A DNA stretch of 64,000 nucleotides from an uncultured Acetatifactor sp. (GCA_910580225.1 CAJTXE010000014.1:28912-92911), one strand, 5' to 3'. Shown: positions 50,290 through 59,910, counted from the stretch's first letter. Notes: a model not told the origin generated them from the sequence alone. Program-made: numbers and translations.

Positions 50290-52309
50290 AACAATGTCAC
50301 TGCTGCCTCGTATGGCGGTTAATAATATACGGAAAAACGGTTCCGTTTACTTTCCCTATATTGGGGCCAGCGTCTTTGCCCTGTTTACCCATTTTGTGTT
50401 TGGTCTGATCATGAAAAATGATATTATATGGAAGCTTCCCAAAGGTGTGTATGCCGTAATGCTGATACAGATCGGCTATGTGCTTTTGAGTCTGATTATG
50501 CTTCCCTTTCTGTATTACATCAACAGCTTTCTGATCAAGAGAAGAAAGCGGGAACTTGGGCTGTACAGTATTTTGGGACTGGAGAAGAAGCATATCGGCA
50601 TCATGATGTTCTGGGAGAGTCTGTTCCTCTATTGTGTGGTGGCAGTTGGGGCAATTGTTCTGGGATTGCTGTTTTCCAGGTTGATTTTTCTTCTTTTGCT
50701 GAATTTAGCGAAGATGTCAGTGGATGTGACATATACTGTCAGTCCCGGGGCAATCATACAGACTCTGATCTTTTATGCAGTCGTAATGGGACTGAATCTT
50801 ATGGTGAATCTGATTCAGGTGGGAAAATCTAATCCGGTGGAGCTGATGAGCGATTCCAGGAGAGGAGAGAAAGAGCCGAAACGGATTGGCTTCTGGAGTG
50901 TGGCTGGCCTTGCAGCTATGACACTGGGCTATAAGATGGCAATCGGGGCACAGCTGGACAGCCGGGTTTTTATTGATTTCTTCCTGGCAGTGTTTCTGGT
51001 GGTGTTGGGCACCTATTTTCTCTTTACATCGGGCAGTATTGCGGCGTTGCGTCTGTTTAAGAAAAAGAAGGGATTTTACTACCGTTCGGAGAATTTTATC
51101 ACAGTGTCCGGTATGCTTTACCGGATGAAGAAAAGTGCGGCAAGTCTGTCAAATATCTGTGTGTTTTCTACTATGGTTATCATTACCGTGGTATGTACCG
51201 TATCGGTGTACCTGGGGATGAACTCCATATTGACATCAGGTTTCAGCCGGGGATATGAACTCTGCTTTATAGGAGAAAAGAAAACGGATAGGGCAGTTCT
51301 GAAGCAGGAGGTGCAGGCGACTGCAGCAGGACATGGACTTGCTTTGGAAGATGAAATTGATTACACGTATATAGCAGCAAATGCCTATCAGGTGGAAAAC
51401 GTGCTGCAGGTGGAAGGGAAACCCTATGATAATGCCGGGTGGAAGAAGTTGTATCTGATGACACTGGACGAATACAATCGGCTGGAGAAGGTATCGGAAA
51501 CGCTTCAGCCGGACGAAGTGCTGTTCTTTTCTTCCGGTCCGGATTTTTCTTATGAGAGTGTTTCGTTTGAAGAAACCGAGTATGCGGTAAAAGAGGAACT
51601 GACAAAAAGCAGATTTGCGAAAAAGTATATCAATAATACCATGAACGCCAAATATCTGGTGGTACTGGCGAACCAGGAGGAGCTTTCACGGGTGAGTGAA
51701 ATCTATCATGTGGATGCCGACACACAGGAATCGTATTATTACGGATTCTGGGTGGACCGTATGGAAGAGACTTCCATAGACGAAGGGATTTTTGCGCAGG
51801 ACCTGGATGATACAATAGATAGTTTCTCCGCTGAAATCGGGCAATATGCCCAAAGATTGACCGGGTATGCAGCGTATCGTGACCGCAGAGAAAGTATGGA
51901 AAATGAGGAAGCCATGTACGGCGGCCTGCTGTTCATCGGTATCTTTTTCGGTTCTATCTTTCTGGTGTGCCTGCTGATTATCATGTATTATAAACAGATC
52001 ACGGAAGGCTTTGAAGACCAGAAGAATTTCGATATTATGCAGAATGTGGGGATGGGAGACGAAGAGATCCGCAGTACAATCAGGAAGCAGATCCGCATGG
52101 TGTTCGGTCTGCCGCTGATCGGCGCTCTGTGCCACACGGCAGTGGGAATGCAAATGGTGTATATACTGCTGGGCGCCATTGGCTTCTTTGAGACCAGTCT
52201 GTTGATTGCCTGTACCCTGGGCGGATGTCTGGTATTTGCACTGGTCTACAGCATCTGCTATAAGCGCACTTCCATGGCATATTACCGTATTGTACGGAAG
52301 ATGGAGTGA
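50282..52309 (+). CDS. Bce-like ABC transporter permease (FtsX domain)
   Basis: A 675-residue permease with the BceB/VraG layout: two FtsX-type membrane blocks, ten predicted helices in total, and a large extracytoplasmic region (about 320-535) between helices 7 and 8. N-terminus MAVNNIRKNGSVYFPYIGAS-like is typical (residues 11-30). BceB-type permeases bind bacitracin- or lantibiotic-bound lipid II and activate a dedicated histidine kinase. That kinase and regulator are not adjacent here. ATG overlaps the ATPase end. Confidence 0.92.
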   Translation: MNKTMSLLPRMAVNNIRKNGSVYFPYIGASVFALFTHFVFGLIMKNDIIWKLPKGVYAVMLIQIGYVLLSLIMLPFLYYINSFLIKRRKRELGLYSILGLEKKHIGIMMFWESLFLYCVVAVGAIVLGLLFSRLIFLLLLNLAKMSVDVTYTVSPGAIIQTLIFYAVVMGLNLMVNLIQVGKSNPVELMSDSRRGEKEPKRIGFWSVAGLAAMTLGYKMAIGAQLDSRVFIDFFLAVFLVVLGTYFLFTSGSIAALRLFKKKKGFYYRSENFITVSGMLYRMKKSAASLSNICVFSTMVIITVVCTVSVYLGMNSILTSGFSRGYELCFIGEKKTDRAVLKQEVQATAAGHGLALEDEIDYTYIAANAYQVENVLQVEGKPYDNAGWKKLYLMTLDEYNRLEKVSETLQPDEVLFFSSGPDFSYESVSFEETEYAVKEELTKSRFAKKYINNTMNAKYLVVLANQEELSRVSEIYHVDADTQESYYYGFWVDRMEETSIDEGIFAQDLDDTIDSFSAEIGQYAQRLTGYAAYRDRRESMENEEAMYGGLLFIGIFFGSIFLVCLLIIMYYKQITEGFEDQKNFDIMQNVGMGDEEIRSTIRKQIRMVFGLPLIGALCHTAVGMQMVYILLGAIGFFETSLLIACTLGGCLVFALVYSICYKRTSMAYYRIVRKME

Positions 52310-52334
52310 ATCCGGACCGTGCGGAAAAGTGTTG

Positions 52335-52363
52335 TTGTATTTTAGCCGCAGATGCTATATAAT
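52335..52363 (+). promoter_or_regulatory. Sigma-A promoter upstream of yccF
   Basis: TTGTAT (52335-52340), 17-base spacer, TATAAT (52358-52363). A terminator-like hairpin immediately follows, so transcripts may be attenuated. Confidence 0.6.
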
Positions 52364-52376
52364 AATATAAATTTGC

Positions 52377-52415
52377 AAGGCCTTCGTGGACGGAGCGAGT
52401 TCAGGAAGGCTTTTC
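52377..52415 (+). terminator. Terminator-like hairpin after the ABC permease
   Basis: AAG-G-CCTTC (52377-52385, one bulged G) pairs with GAAGGCTT (52405-52412), followed by TTTTCC. It can end the ABC transcript, but because the promoter at 52335-52363 lies before it, it may also act as an attenuator of yccF. Confidence 0.55.
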
Positions 52416-52516
52416 CGTTTATAAATTCCGGCCGGTGGATGGAGACGGTGTCCCGAATGAATCATACAGATCGGACGGAGTGAAAAAAGACGGCATGAAA
52501 GACGGGGAGGAAGAAT

Positions 52517-52876
52517 ATGGGGTGTCTTGGTAATTTACTTTGGTTTGTCTGCGGAGGGTTTTTGAGCGGTCTCGGATGGCTGCTGACAGGACTGCTATGG
52601 TGTATTACAATTGTGGGAATTCCCTGGGGGACACAATGCTTTAAATTTGCCAGTCTTTCCTTCTTTCCTTTCGGTAAGGAAGTGGAGTATGGAGGCGGGG
52701 TAGGGTCCTTGCTGCTGAATATTCTGTGGCTTGCTTTGTCCGGAATTCCCATGGCTGTGGGTTCCGCCATTATGGGATGTATCCTGTGTGCAACAATCGT
52801 CGGCATTCCCTTCGGCCTTCAGCATTTTAAAATAGCAAAGCTGGCGCTGATGCCTTTTGGGGCCAGAATCAGCTGA
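52517..52876 (+). CDS. yccF: YccF domain membrane protein
   Basis: A 119-residue integral membrane protein with two YccF repeats. Each has a hydrophobic helix followed by the hallmark IVGIPWGTQCFKFASLSFFPFG and IVGIPFGLQHFKIAKLALMPFG (residues about 34-55 and 93-114). No enzymatic function is established for the family. Ribosome site GGGGAGGAAG. Own promoter upstream. Confidence 0.92.
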   Translation: MGCLGNLLWFVCGGFLSGLGWLLTGLLWCITIVGIPWGTQCFKFASLSFFPFGKEVEYGGGVGSLLLNILWLALSGIPMAVGSAIMGCILCATIVGIPFGLQHFKIAKLALMPFGARIS

Positions 52877-53011
52877 AGGGTCTGTAGGATCCTGGTGTGA
52901 AAGGCGGCAGATATGGAAGGCAGCAGATGCGGCGCGGAATCTTTGGGAAAGCATTTGAGCAGAGAAGAGATTGTGGGGAACGGGCGGGAGCCTGACAGGA
53001 TTGGGAGCTGT

Positions 53012-54121
53012 ATGAAGAAAAAAGTAGTAGTAGGAATGTCGGGAGGTGTGGATTCCTCTGTGGCGGCCTGGCTTTTAAAAAAGCAGGGATATGATGTGAT
53101 TGGTGTAACCATGCGGATCTGGCAGGAGGCTGCCGGAGACAGGGAAAACAGGCAGGAGACAGGAGGAACGGACAGCGGCTGGGAGTCCGGCTGCTGCGGT
53201 TTGAAGGCGGTGGAGGACGCAAGACTGGTTGCAGAGATGCTGGAGATCCCATATTATGTAATGGATTTCAGGCAGGAATTCAGATGCCATGTGATAGAGT
53301 ATTTCGTGGAGGAGTATCTGCAGGGCCGCACACCGAATCCCTGTATCGTATGCAATCGGTATGTGAAATGGGAAGCCCTGCTGAACAGAAGCCTGGCACT
53401 GGGAGCTGATTACATTGCCACAGGCCATTATGCCAGGGTAGAGAAGCTGCCTAACGGAAGATATGCCGTCAGACGGTGTGTGACAGACGGAAAGGATCAG
53501 ACCTATGCCCTGTACAGTCTGACTCAGGAGCAGTTGGCACATACTCTGATGCCGGTGGGGGATTACACCAAGGATCAGATCCGCGCTTTTGCCAGGGAGA
53601 TGGGGCTGCCGGTTGCGGACAAGCCCGACAGCCAGGAGATCTGTTTCGTGCCGGACGATGATTATGCGGGATTTATTGACAGAGAAGCGGCGGGGCGTGT
53701 TCCGCCGCCGGGGAATTTTGTAGATGCCCGTGGGCATGTGCTGGGGAAACATAAGGGAATCACTCACTATACCATTGGCCAGAGGAGAGGCCTGGAGCTG
53801 CCTATGGGAGAACGTGTGTACGTGACGGGGATACGACCGGAGTGCGATGAGGTGGTAATCGACAGGAACGAAGCCCTTTTCACCAGGGAAGTTTTCTGTC
53901 ACAGGGTCAATTTTATGGCAGCGGAAACAATAATTGAACCGGTGCGGGCATTTGCCAAAATCCGATATAACCACAGAGGAGAATTCTGTATAGTGAAAAG
54001 AGTGGATGAAGACCGATTGCTGGCAGTCTTTGATAATCCGGTCAGAGCGGCGGCGCCGGGACAGGCCGTCTGTTTCTATGAAGGAGATTATGTACTGGGA
54101 GGCGGGATTATCCTGGGGTGA
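53012..54121 (+). CDS. mnmA: tRNA-specific 2-thiouridylase MnmA
   Basis: Adds sulfur to U34 of tRNA-Lys, -Glu and -Gln wobble positions. The 369-residue product has the PP-loop GMSGGVDSSVAAW (residues 8-20), the first active Cys in NPCIVCNRYVKW (about 109), DYIATGHYAR, the persulfide Cys in DSQEICFVPDDD (about 210) and the C-terminal beta domain. ATG at 53012 is chosen from the family N-terminus; the frame extends to 52913 without a ribosome site. A Gly/Glu-rich insertion (about 36-55) follows the PP-loop domain start. Confidence 0.96.
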   Translation: MKKKVVVGMSGGVDSSVAAWLLKKQGYDVIGVTMRIWQEAAGDRENRQETGGTDSGWESGCCGLKAVEDARLVAEMLEIPYYVMDFRQEFRCHVIEYFVEEYLQGRTPNPCIVCNRYVKWEALLNRSLALGADYIATGHYARVEKLPNGRYAVRRCVTDGKDQTYALYSLTQEQLAHTLMPVGDYTKDQIRAFAREMGLPVADKPDSQEICFVPDDDYAGFIDREAAGRVPPPGNFVDARGHVLGKHKGITHYTIGQRRGLELPMGERVYVTGIRPECDEVVIDRNEALFTREVFCHRVNFMAAETIIEPVRAFAKIRYNHRGEFCIVKRVDEDRLLAVFDNPVRAAAPGQAVCFYEGDYVLGGGIILG

Positions 54122-54229
54122 AGCTGAAAACGGCAGTTCTTTTGACAAAAAAGGCGTCAGGTGCAGAGGGCTGGACTGGCACGAGCAGGGTGTAGAAAGC
54201 ATATCATATGCGGAGAGTGCATAGGATTT

Positions 54230-54769
54230 ATGGGAGAGGTTATGGATTTCATTTTAGGGGAAAGAAGGCCCTTGCAGAGAAACAGATACGGTTCGGTTAC
54301 CGGAACAATTGTGGAAATGACGCCGGGCAGAGGCGGCGGAGGGCGTATCAATGGCTGCATTATCTTTGTCTCACTGGAAGATGAAAACGGGAATAACGTA
54401 ATGTTTGTGGTCACGCCGGCCACCTATGCGGTGGATTTTGACACATTTTCTGTGGGAATGCGTTGTACTTTTTGGTACGATGCGGATGCACCCATGCCTC
54501 TGATTTATCCGCCGCAGTATAACGCAGTGGCGGGAGCCCGGGAGAAAAACGGCAGGATGGTGAGCGTTGGTTTCTTCGGTACCTCTCTGGTGAACGAGGA
54601 GCAGACTCTTCAGCTGAATATGGACGCCGGTGTGGAAGTTAGGACGACGAATAATCAGTATTATCAGGGGAGCCCGGCAAATCATAAACTGGTGGTCACA
54701 TATGAGACATCCACCCGAAGTATTCCGGCCCAGACCACACCAACCAAAGTAGTGGTACTCTGCGACTGA
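54230..54769 (+). CDS. Protein of unknown function
   Basis: I do not recognise this protein (179 residues from 54230; 175 if the ATG at 54242 is used, which has GGAGAGG only 3 bases upstream). It is rich in beta strand, without signal peptide or membrane helix. Visible segments: GSVTGTIVEMTPGRGGGG, FVVTPATYAVDFDTFSVGM and MPLIYPPQYNAVAGA, ending TPTKVVVLCD. The first half could be an OB-like barrel. It lies between mnmA and a zinc-ribbon gene, same strand. Confidence 0.65.
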   Translation: MGEVMDFILGERRPLQRNRYGSVTGTIVEMTPGRGGGGRINGCIIFVSLEDENGNNVMFVVTPATYAVDFDTFSVGMRCTFWYDADAPMPLIYPPQYNAVAGAREKNGRMVSVGFFGTSLVNEEQTLQLNMDAGVEVRTTNNQYYQGSPANHKLVVTYETSTRSIPAQTTPTKVVVLCD

Positions 54770-54864
54770 CAGGGAAATACCTGAAGAGCGGTAGGAAAAG
54801 AATGGAAGCAGGTGCATGGGGCCGGGGAACATTGCCGGTCCCATACAAAGGAAAGGAAGAGATC

Positions 54865-55854
54865 ATGTATTTCAGATGCAGAAACTGTGGGGGCAATGTC
54901 ATATACAGTCCGGAGAGACACGGCATGTATTGCCCATATTGTGAGAGTGAGGAGAGCGGGGAACGGGCGGAATCACAGACAGATGCACTGACAGTCTGTC
55001 CAAATTGCAGCGGCGAGGTGCCGGTGGCGGAACATACTTCCGCGGTCCAGTGCCCCTATTGTGACAGTTATCTGATTTTCAATGAGCGGGTGGAGGGCAG
55101 ATATGCACCCCAGATGATAATTCCGTTTCAGATGGGAAAGGAGTCCTGTAAACAGTCTCTGCGGGACAAGTTCAAAAGATGTCTTTTTGCTCCGACAGAT
55201 TTTCTGTCCGAGGCCAGGCTCAACAGCATGCAGGGATATTATGTGCCCTATTGGTTTTTTGACTACGACACCACCTGTTCTTTTCAGGGGGAGGGGTCAA
55301 AGATCAAAGTGTGGCGCAGCGGAGACAAGGAGTATACAGAGACAAGCATTTATGCCATTCACCGCAGTATGGATATTTATTTCGAAAAGATGCCTGCAGA
55401 TGCATCAGAACAGATGCCGGATGACGTGATGGATCTGATTGCTCCTTTTCAATATGGCCAGATGGTGGATTTTCAGCCCAAATTTATGTCCGGTTTCCTG
55501 GGAGAGAAGTATAACATGGAGGCAGGGGAAGTGGAGGGTCGGGCAAAGGCGCTGATGCGGGCGGATGCGGAGAAACTTCTGCGGGAAAGCTATGCCGGAT
55601 ATCATGCGGTAAAGACAGAGCGGCAGGATATTACTGTGAAAGCACGGAAAACAATATATGGGCTGCTGCCGGTCTGGAAATACATATATTGCTACCAAGA
55701 ACAGGAATATCCCTTCTATATAAACGGGCAGACAGGTAAGATTGTTGGGACAGCGCCTTTCTCCAAAGGAAAATTTATGGCTTATGTGGGTACCCTGTGG
55801 GCATGTCTGACGGTGAGTCTGACATTGCTGCAGATTCTGCTTGGGCTGCTGTAA
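54865..55854 (+). CDS. Zinc-ribbon membrane-associated protein
   Basis: A 329-residue protein with two N-terminal zinc ribbons: FRCRNCGGNVIY with YCPYCESE, and VCPNCSGEV with QCPYCDSY. The central domain has tryptophan- and tyrosine-rich stretches (YYVPYWFFDYD, LPVWKYIYCYQ) and the C-terminus has one membrane helix (about 303-328). Similar TFIIB-type zinc-ribbon proteins of Clostridia are uncharacterised. The next gene encodes a TPM-domain protein; the pair is probably functional. ATG at 54865 behind AAAGGAAAGG. Confidence 0.75.
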   Translation: MYFRCRNCGGNVIYSPERHGMYCPYCESEESGERAESQTDALTVCPNCSGEVPVAEHTSAVQCPYCDSYLIFNERVEGRYAPQMIIPFQMGKESCKQSLRDKFKRCLFAPTDFLSEARLNSMQGYYVPYWFFDYDTTCSFQGEGSKIKVWRSGDKEYTETSIYAIHRSMDIYFEKMPADASEQMPDDVMDLIAPFQYGQMVDFQPKFMSGFLGEKYNMEAGEVEGRAKALMRADAEKLLRESYAGYHAVKTERQDITVKARKTIYGLLPVWKYIYCYQEQEYPFYINGQTGKIVGTAPFSKGKFMAYVGTLWACLTVSLTLLQILLGLL

Positions 55855-55960
55855 GGGTTTATTGGGAAGTTGTTTTCTGAAGAGGGAGAAAAAGAAAAAC
55901 AGGAGCTGTTCAATCTGTAAAACAGGGAGCGGGACAGCTGCGGAATTGGAAGTAAGGCAA

Positions 55961-56863
55961 ATGGAAAACGATATGAAAAAAGAAGCAGGAAGACAGTATC
56001 TGCATTATTTCCGTTTCTGGTTTATCGGAATCGGAATTCTGGCGCTGGCCTGCATAGGAGCAGGTATTGCGAAACAGACAAGAGGGAGTGAACCCAGAAC
56101 CAATCAGGATGCGCCGGCAGAGAGGGTTTATGATTACGCGGATGTACTTACCGATGAGGAAGAAGCGGATTTGCGGCAATACATCGCGGAGACAGAGGCG
56201 AAACTGCAGATAGACATCGTGCTTGTGACCATCAACCAGTCTGTGGAAGGCCAGGAAGCCATGGAACGCTATGGCTTGAGATCCGCGGGCTGGGAGCAAA
56301 ATATGCAGGATATTGCCGATGATTTCTGGGATGAGAATCAATATGGCTATAATAAGGGGTTTGAAGGGGATGGCGTTCTGCTGCTGCATAACTGGTACCA
56401 GGGACAGAACGGGGAGCATCTTTCCACCAGCGGCAGTGTGGAAGCTGCATTCAGTGTCCGGGATATAGACAAGGTTCTATATGCCGTTGATGATTATTAT
56501 GATACTGATCCTTATAAGGCATACAGGGCTTATGTAAAAAAGGTTGGGGATCTGCTGGATCCGTCCTGGCAGCTTCCCTTTTCCTGGTATACGGTACTGT
56601 TCCTTCCGGTCATTATAGCGCTGGTATATGCGGTCAGCGGTTCTGCGCAGAAAAAGGCAGAGAATACGGTTGCGGTGAATACCTATGTGGCGGGCGGAAA
56701 ACCGGAGATGCATGATAAAACAGATGAAGTGATTCGAAAAAATATTACAACAAGGAAGATCGTGACAGAGAGTACCTCCGGAGGAGGTGGACGCAGCGGC
56801 GGGGGAGGACATCATCGCAGCAGCAGCGGTGCAAGCCATGGGGGAGGAAGCCACAGGCATTGA
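55961..56863 (+). CDS. TPM domain protein with Gly/Ser/His tail
   Basis: A 300-residue protein: N-terminal membrane helix (about 18-38, FWFIGIGILALACIGAGIA), an extracytoplasmic TPM domain (about 58-190; VYDYADVLTDEEEADLRQYI, then ETEAKLQIDIVLVTI), a second membrane helix (about 205-225, WYTVLFLPVIIALVYAVSG) and a tail rich in Gly, Ser and His that ends GGGSHRH. TPM domains occur in plant thylakoid phosphatase TLP18.3 and in bacterial membrane proteins of unclear role. ATG at 55961 chosen; the frame opens at 55841, overlapping the previous gene. Confidence 0.8.
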   Translation: MENDMKKEAGRQYLHYFRFWFIGIGILALACIGAGIAKQTRGSEPRTNQDAPAERVYDYADVLTDEEEADLRQYIAETEAKLQIDIVLVTINQSVEGQEAMERYGLRSAGWEQNMQDIADDFWDENQYGYNKGFEGDGVLLLHNWYQGQNGEHLSTSGSVEAAFSVRDIDKVLYAVDDYYDTDPYKAYRAYVKKVGDLLDPSWQLPFSWYTVLFLPVIIALVYAVSGSAQKKAENTVAVNTYVAGGKPEMHDKTDEVIRKNITTRKIVTESTSGGGGRSGGGGHHRSSSGASHGGGSHRH

Positions 56864-56883
56864 AATACAAAAGACTCTGAGAC

Positions 56884-56917
56884 AAAAACACCCGCATGAC
56901 GGTTGCGGGTGTTTTTT
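56884..56917. terminator. Bidirectional terminator between TPM gene and rpsT
   Basis: AAAACACCCGCA (56885-56896) pairs perfectly with TGCGGGTGTTTT (56904-56915), loop of 7, with A-run before and T-run after. It serves the TPM transcript on the plus strand and rpsT on the minus strand. Confidence 0.93.
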
Positions 56918-56932
56918 GATGCGTCTTTATAA

Positions 56933-57196
56933 TTAAGCCATTTCATTTACAGCTTTGCTGATCCGGGAAACCTTGTGAGCTATATTGTTCTTGTGATAGA
57001 CTCCCTTGGTTCCGGCCATCTCGATCACCTTGGTAGCGGCAGCCAGTTCTGTCTTGGCAGCAGCCTTGTCCCCGGTGGCGATCGCAGCATATACCTTCTT
57101 GATTGCAGTTTTTACACTTGATCTGATGGACTTATTCCTCTCAGCCTTGGTGCGGTTAACCAGGATTCTTTTCTTCGCGGATTTAATATTAGCCAA
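56933..57196 (-). CDS. rpsT: 30S ribosomal protein S20
   Basis: S20 is an early-assembly protein of the small subunit. The 87-residue product is almost all basic helix and begins (M)ANIKSAKKRILVNRTKAER, the family start. The initiation codon is TTG at 57194-57196, 6 bases after GGAGGTG; no ATG is available at this place. Lies in the opposite direction to gpr, with which it is commonly neighbouring in Clostridia. Confidence 0.97.
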   Translation of the reverse strand: MANIKSAKKRILVNRTKAERNKSIRSSVKTAIKKVYAAIATGDKAAAKTELAAATKVIEMAGTKGVYHKNNIAHKVSRISKAVNEMA

Positions 57197-57401
57197 GTCG
57201 TACACCTCCAATTGTATACTAGATTATGTTTGGTTTTGTTTTATCCAGGTCAGACACGGAGAACCCGGATAAACACATAAAGATAGTTTAGTAAATAATA
57301 GAAATTTTGTCAAGACATATTCCGGGAAAAATTGAACAAAATAAAAATAAATGGAGGAATGAATGAAGAAAAATCGGATTTGCGAAAGAGAGTGAGGAAG
57401 C

Positions 57402-58406
57402 ATGCACAATATGGAAAAAAGTCAGTCCAAAGAATCTTTCAGGGAAGAGGAATGTTACAGGGAAAATAAGTCGTTTCACGGAAATACACAGGTGAGAACG
57501 GACCTGGCTCTGGAAGCAAGGGAGAGTATCAGTGAAGCGGACAGTGAACTGCGAGGAGTCAGAGTGGAGGAAACATATCATGAGGAGGAAGATATCCGTG
57601 TCACAAAGGTGATGATCGACACCAAAAATGCGGCCAAAGCCATGGGTAAGCCAATGGGCATATATGTGACCATGGAGGCGCCTGCCATGGTGGAACCGGA
57701 CGAGGATTATCACAGGGAGATTTCGGCCCGGCTGGCGGAGGAGATACTGGAGCTGCTGCCCGGTGCGGAGCGGGAACAGTCTGTACTGGTAGTGGGGCTG
57801 GGAAACCGGGAGGTGACGGCGGATGCGCTGGGGCCGCAGGTGGTGGACAACCTCTTTGTCACCCGTCACATTGTGAAGGAATACGGGAAGGCTGCCTATA
57901 ACTGCGACAGGATGAACCAGGTCAGTGCCCTGGAGCCTGGAGTAATGGCCAAGACCGGAATGGAGACGGCGGAGATCGTAAAGGGAGTGGTGGTAGAGAC
58001 TGCTCCGGATGTGTTGATTGTCATTGATGCGCTGGCTGCCCGCAGCACAAAGCGGCTGAACCGCACAATTCAGATTACCAATACAGGGATTCAGCCCGGT
58101 TCCGGAGTGGGAAACCATCGGAATGCTTTGACTGAGGAGAGTCTGGGGGTGCCGGTGATTGCCATTGGCATTCCGACTGTGGTGGATGCCGCTACGATCG
58201 TGGGAGATGCGTTGGAAAAGCTTCTGGAGGATGACGGGGATCCGGTGAATGCCAGATATCGGGAGAAACAGAAGCTGCATTTTGCCGAACTGAACAATAT
58301 GTATATGACGGGTAAGGATATCGACGCGGTGATAAAGCGGGTGAGCTATACCGTGTCAGAAGGGATTAACATTGCAATCGGAGAAACGTTTATGGAAAAG
58401 TGTTAA
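57402..58406 (+). CDS. gpr: GPR endopeptidase (germination protease)
   Basis: GPR degrades small acid-soluble spore proteins at germination. It is an A25 aspartic-type peptidase made as a zymogen. The 334-residue protein has a variable charged N-terminal extension (about 1-28) before VRTDLALEARE, where zymogen processing occurs in homologues, and the conserved VVGLGNREVTADALGPQVV, CDRMNQVSALEPGVMAKTGMET-type and HRNALTEESLGVPVIAIGIP stretches. Presence implies spore formation. Expression is expected in the forespore (sigma-F/G), but I could not see a clear promoter. Confidence 0.96.
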   Translation: MHNMEKSQSKESFREEECYRENKSFHGNTQVRTDLALEARESISEADSELRGVRVEETYHEEEDIRVTKVMIDTKNAAKAMGKPMGIYVTMEAPAMVEPDEDYHREISARLAEEILELLPGAEREQSVLVVGLGNREVTADALGPQVVDNLFVTRHIVKEYGKAAYNCDRMNQVSALEPGVMAKTGMETAEIVKGVVVETAPDVLIVIDALAARSTKRLNRTIQITNTGIQPGSGVGNHRNALTEESLGVPVIAIGIPTVVDAATIVGDALEKLLEDDGDPVNARYREKQKLHFAELNNMYMTGKDIDAVIKRVSYTVSEGINIAIGETFMEKC

Positions 58407-58475
58407 AACGTACCACTGCAAAAATGAAAGACGAAATTCATGTATCCGTTCTGACAGGCATATATTTAACAGGAT

Positions 58476-59879
58476 ATGTCGTGTCAGGAAAGGAAGTGCG
58501 TTGCTGTAAAAGGTAGAGGGTCATTCCATGGAGAAGGGTTCTTTCATGGAAACAAAGTGTTCCGGAAAAGCGCTTTTACGGATAAGGTTATCAGGAGACT
58601 TCTTTTACTGGCAGTTCTGTTTCTTGGACTGCAGGCAGTGCTGAAGAGCTGTAGCAGCGCAGTCCCGGATGCGGTGGAAAAGCAGAATACCATCGGCGGT
58701 GCCATGCTGAATAGCATGGCCGAAGGAGTGGAGAGCAAACTGAGTATCCTGTTTATGCCGGGGATTGCCTTTGCCATGGAAAACGGCCGGGGAGGTACTC
58801 TGTTTTTACAGGAACAGATTACGGCCATGTTTCCATTCTATGGCTATGCAGGACGGGGAGAAATAACAGAAACGGACAGCGGAACCGATTTCCGCACGAT
58901 CTTATTGGCGGAGGCGGAGGAAGGGACTTATCCAGGGGAGGATAATGGGGATACAGAAAGTGCTGAACCGGAGACAGAGCCGGTGGAGAACGGCGGACAG
59001 GTGCCTGCTGTGGATGAGGAGTCCTCACTGGAGTCCATGCAGGAACTTCTGCGGGCGGAGAATGAGGCGGCAGCCATACAGCAGCCTACAGCATTCATCC
59101 CTCATACAAAGCAGAATCAGGTGGATCTGAGTACCATTGGAAGTTATGAGACACTGATTCAGCAGTTTTATACCATAGATGCCAATACGACGGCGGGCAG
59201 TGACCAGTTAAATACAGACAGTCTGTTGGGAAAAGATATGACTATAACAAAGGAGGGGGACGGTCCCCAGATTCTGATCTATCATACCCATTCTCAGGAG
59301 AGTTTTGCAGATTCCGTTCCAGGGGATGCCTCTACCTCGATTATGGGTGTCGGAGAACATCTGGCAGAGATTTTGAGAGAGACTTACGGCTACAATGTAG
59401 TCCATCATTTGGGACAGTATGACATAGAGTCAAGAGATGACTCTTATTCTGTGGCATTGGCGGATATCCAACAGGTTCTGGAGGATTATCCGTCTATCCA
59501 GGTGGTAATCGATCTACATAGGGATGCTCTGCCGGAAACCACACGTCTGGTGATGGATCTGGACGGCAGGCCTACTGCCCGTTTTATGTTCTTCAACGGC
59601 CTTTCCAGGACAAAGAAAACCGGAAATATTGCATATCTCTATAATGAGAACCAGGATTGGAATCTGGCATTTTCTTTCCAGATGCAGCTGAAGGCCATGG
59701 AATATTATCCGAAGCTCACCCGCAAGATATATTTGAAGGGGTATCGTTATAATATGCACCTCCGTCCCAGATCTCTGCTGGTAGAACTGGGAGCCCAGAA
59801 CAATACGGTGGAAGAAGCCATGAATGCCTGTGAACCGCTGGCACATATTCTGCATCTGGTGCTGTCGGGAGAAGAATAA
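58476..59879 (+). CDS. spoIIP: Stage II sporulation protein P (SpoIIP)
   Basis: SpoIIP is the amidase/endopeptidase that with SpoIID and SpoIIM thins septal peptidoglycan during engulfment. The 467-residue protein has an N-terminal membrane anchor (about 40-60, LLLLAVLFLGLQAVL), an acidic variable linker (about 150-200) and a C-terminal N-acetylmuramoyl-L-alanine amidase domain: ILIYHTHSQESF (about 267-278) and VVIDLHRDALPE (about 345). The gene follows gpr by 69 bases, a conserved sporulation pair. CATATATT at 58459-58466 resembles a sigma-E -10, but the -35 is unconvincing. The start codon is not certain. Confidence 0.94.
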   Translation: MSCQERKCVAVKGRGSFHGEGFFHGNKVFRKSAFTDKVIRRLLLLAVLFLGLQAVLKSCSSAVPDAVEKQNTIGGAMLNSMAEGVESKLSILFMPGIAFAMENGRGGTLFLQEQITAMFPFYGYAGRGEITETDSGTDFRTILLAEAEEGTYPGEDNGDTESAEPETEPVENGGQVPAVDEESSLESMQELLRAENEAAAIQQPTAFIPHTKQNQVDLSTIGSYETLIQQFYTIDANTTAGSDQLNTDSLLGKDMTITKEGDGPQILIYHTHSQESFADSVPGDASTSIMGVGEHLAEILRETYGYNVVHHLGQYDIESRDDSYSVALADIQQVLEDYPSIQVVIDLHRDALPETTRLVMDLDGRPTARFMFFNGLSRTKKTGNIAYLYNENQDWNLAFSFQMQLKAMEYYPKLTRKIYLKGYRYNMHLRPRSLLVELGAQNNTVEEAMNACEPLAHILHLVLSGEE

Positions 59880-59910
59880 ATATAGAAGAATAAAAAATTT
59901 TAAAATGTAT

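Noticed and set aside
52913..53011. N-terminal extension of MnmA
   Set aside because: The residues precede the universal PP-loop start and lack a ribosome site.
57197..57401. Forespore promoter for gpr
   Set aside because: CATATTC near 57325 resembles a sporulation -10, but no -35 at suitable spacing could be supported.
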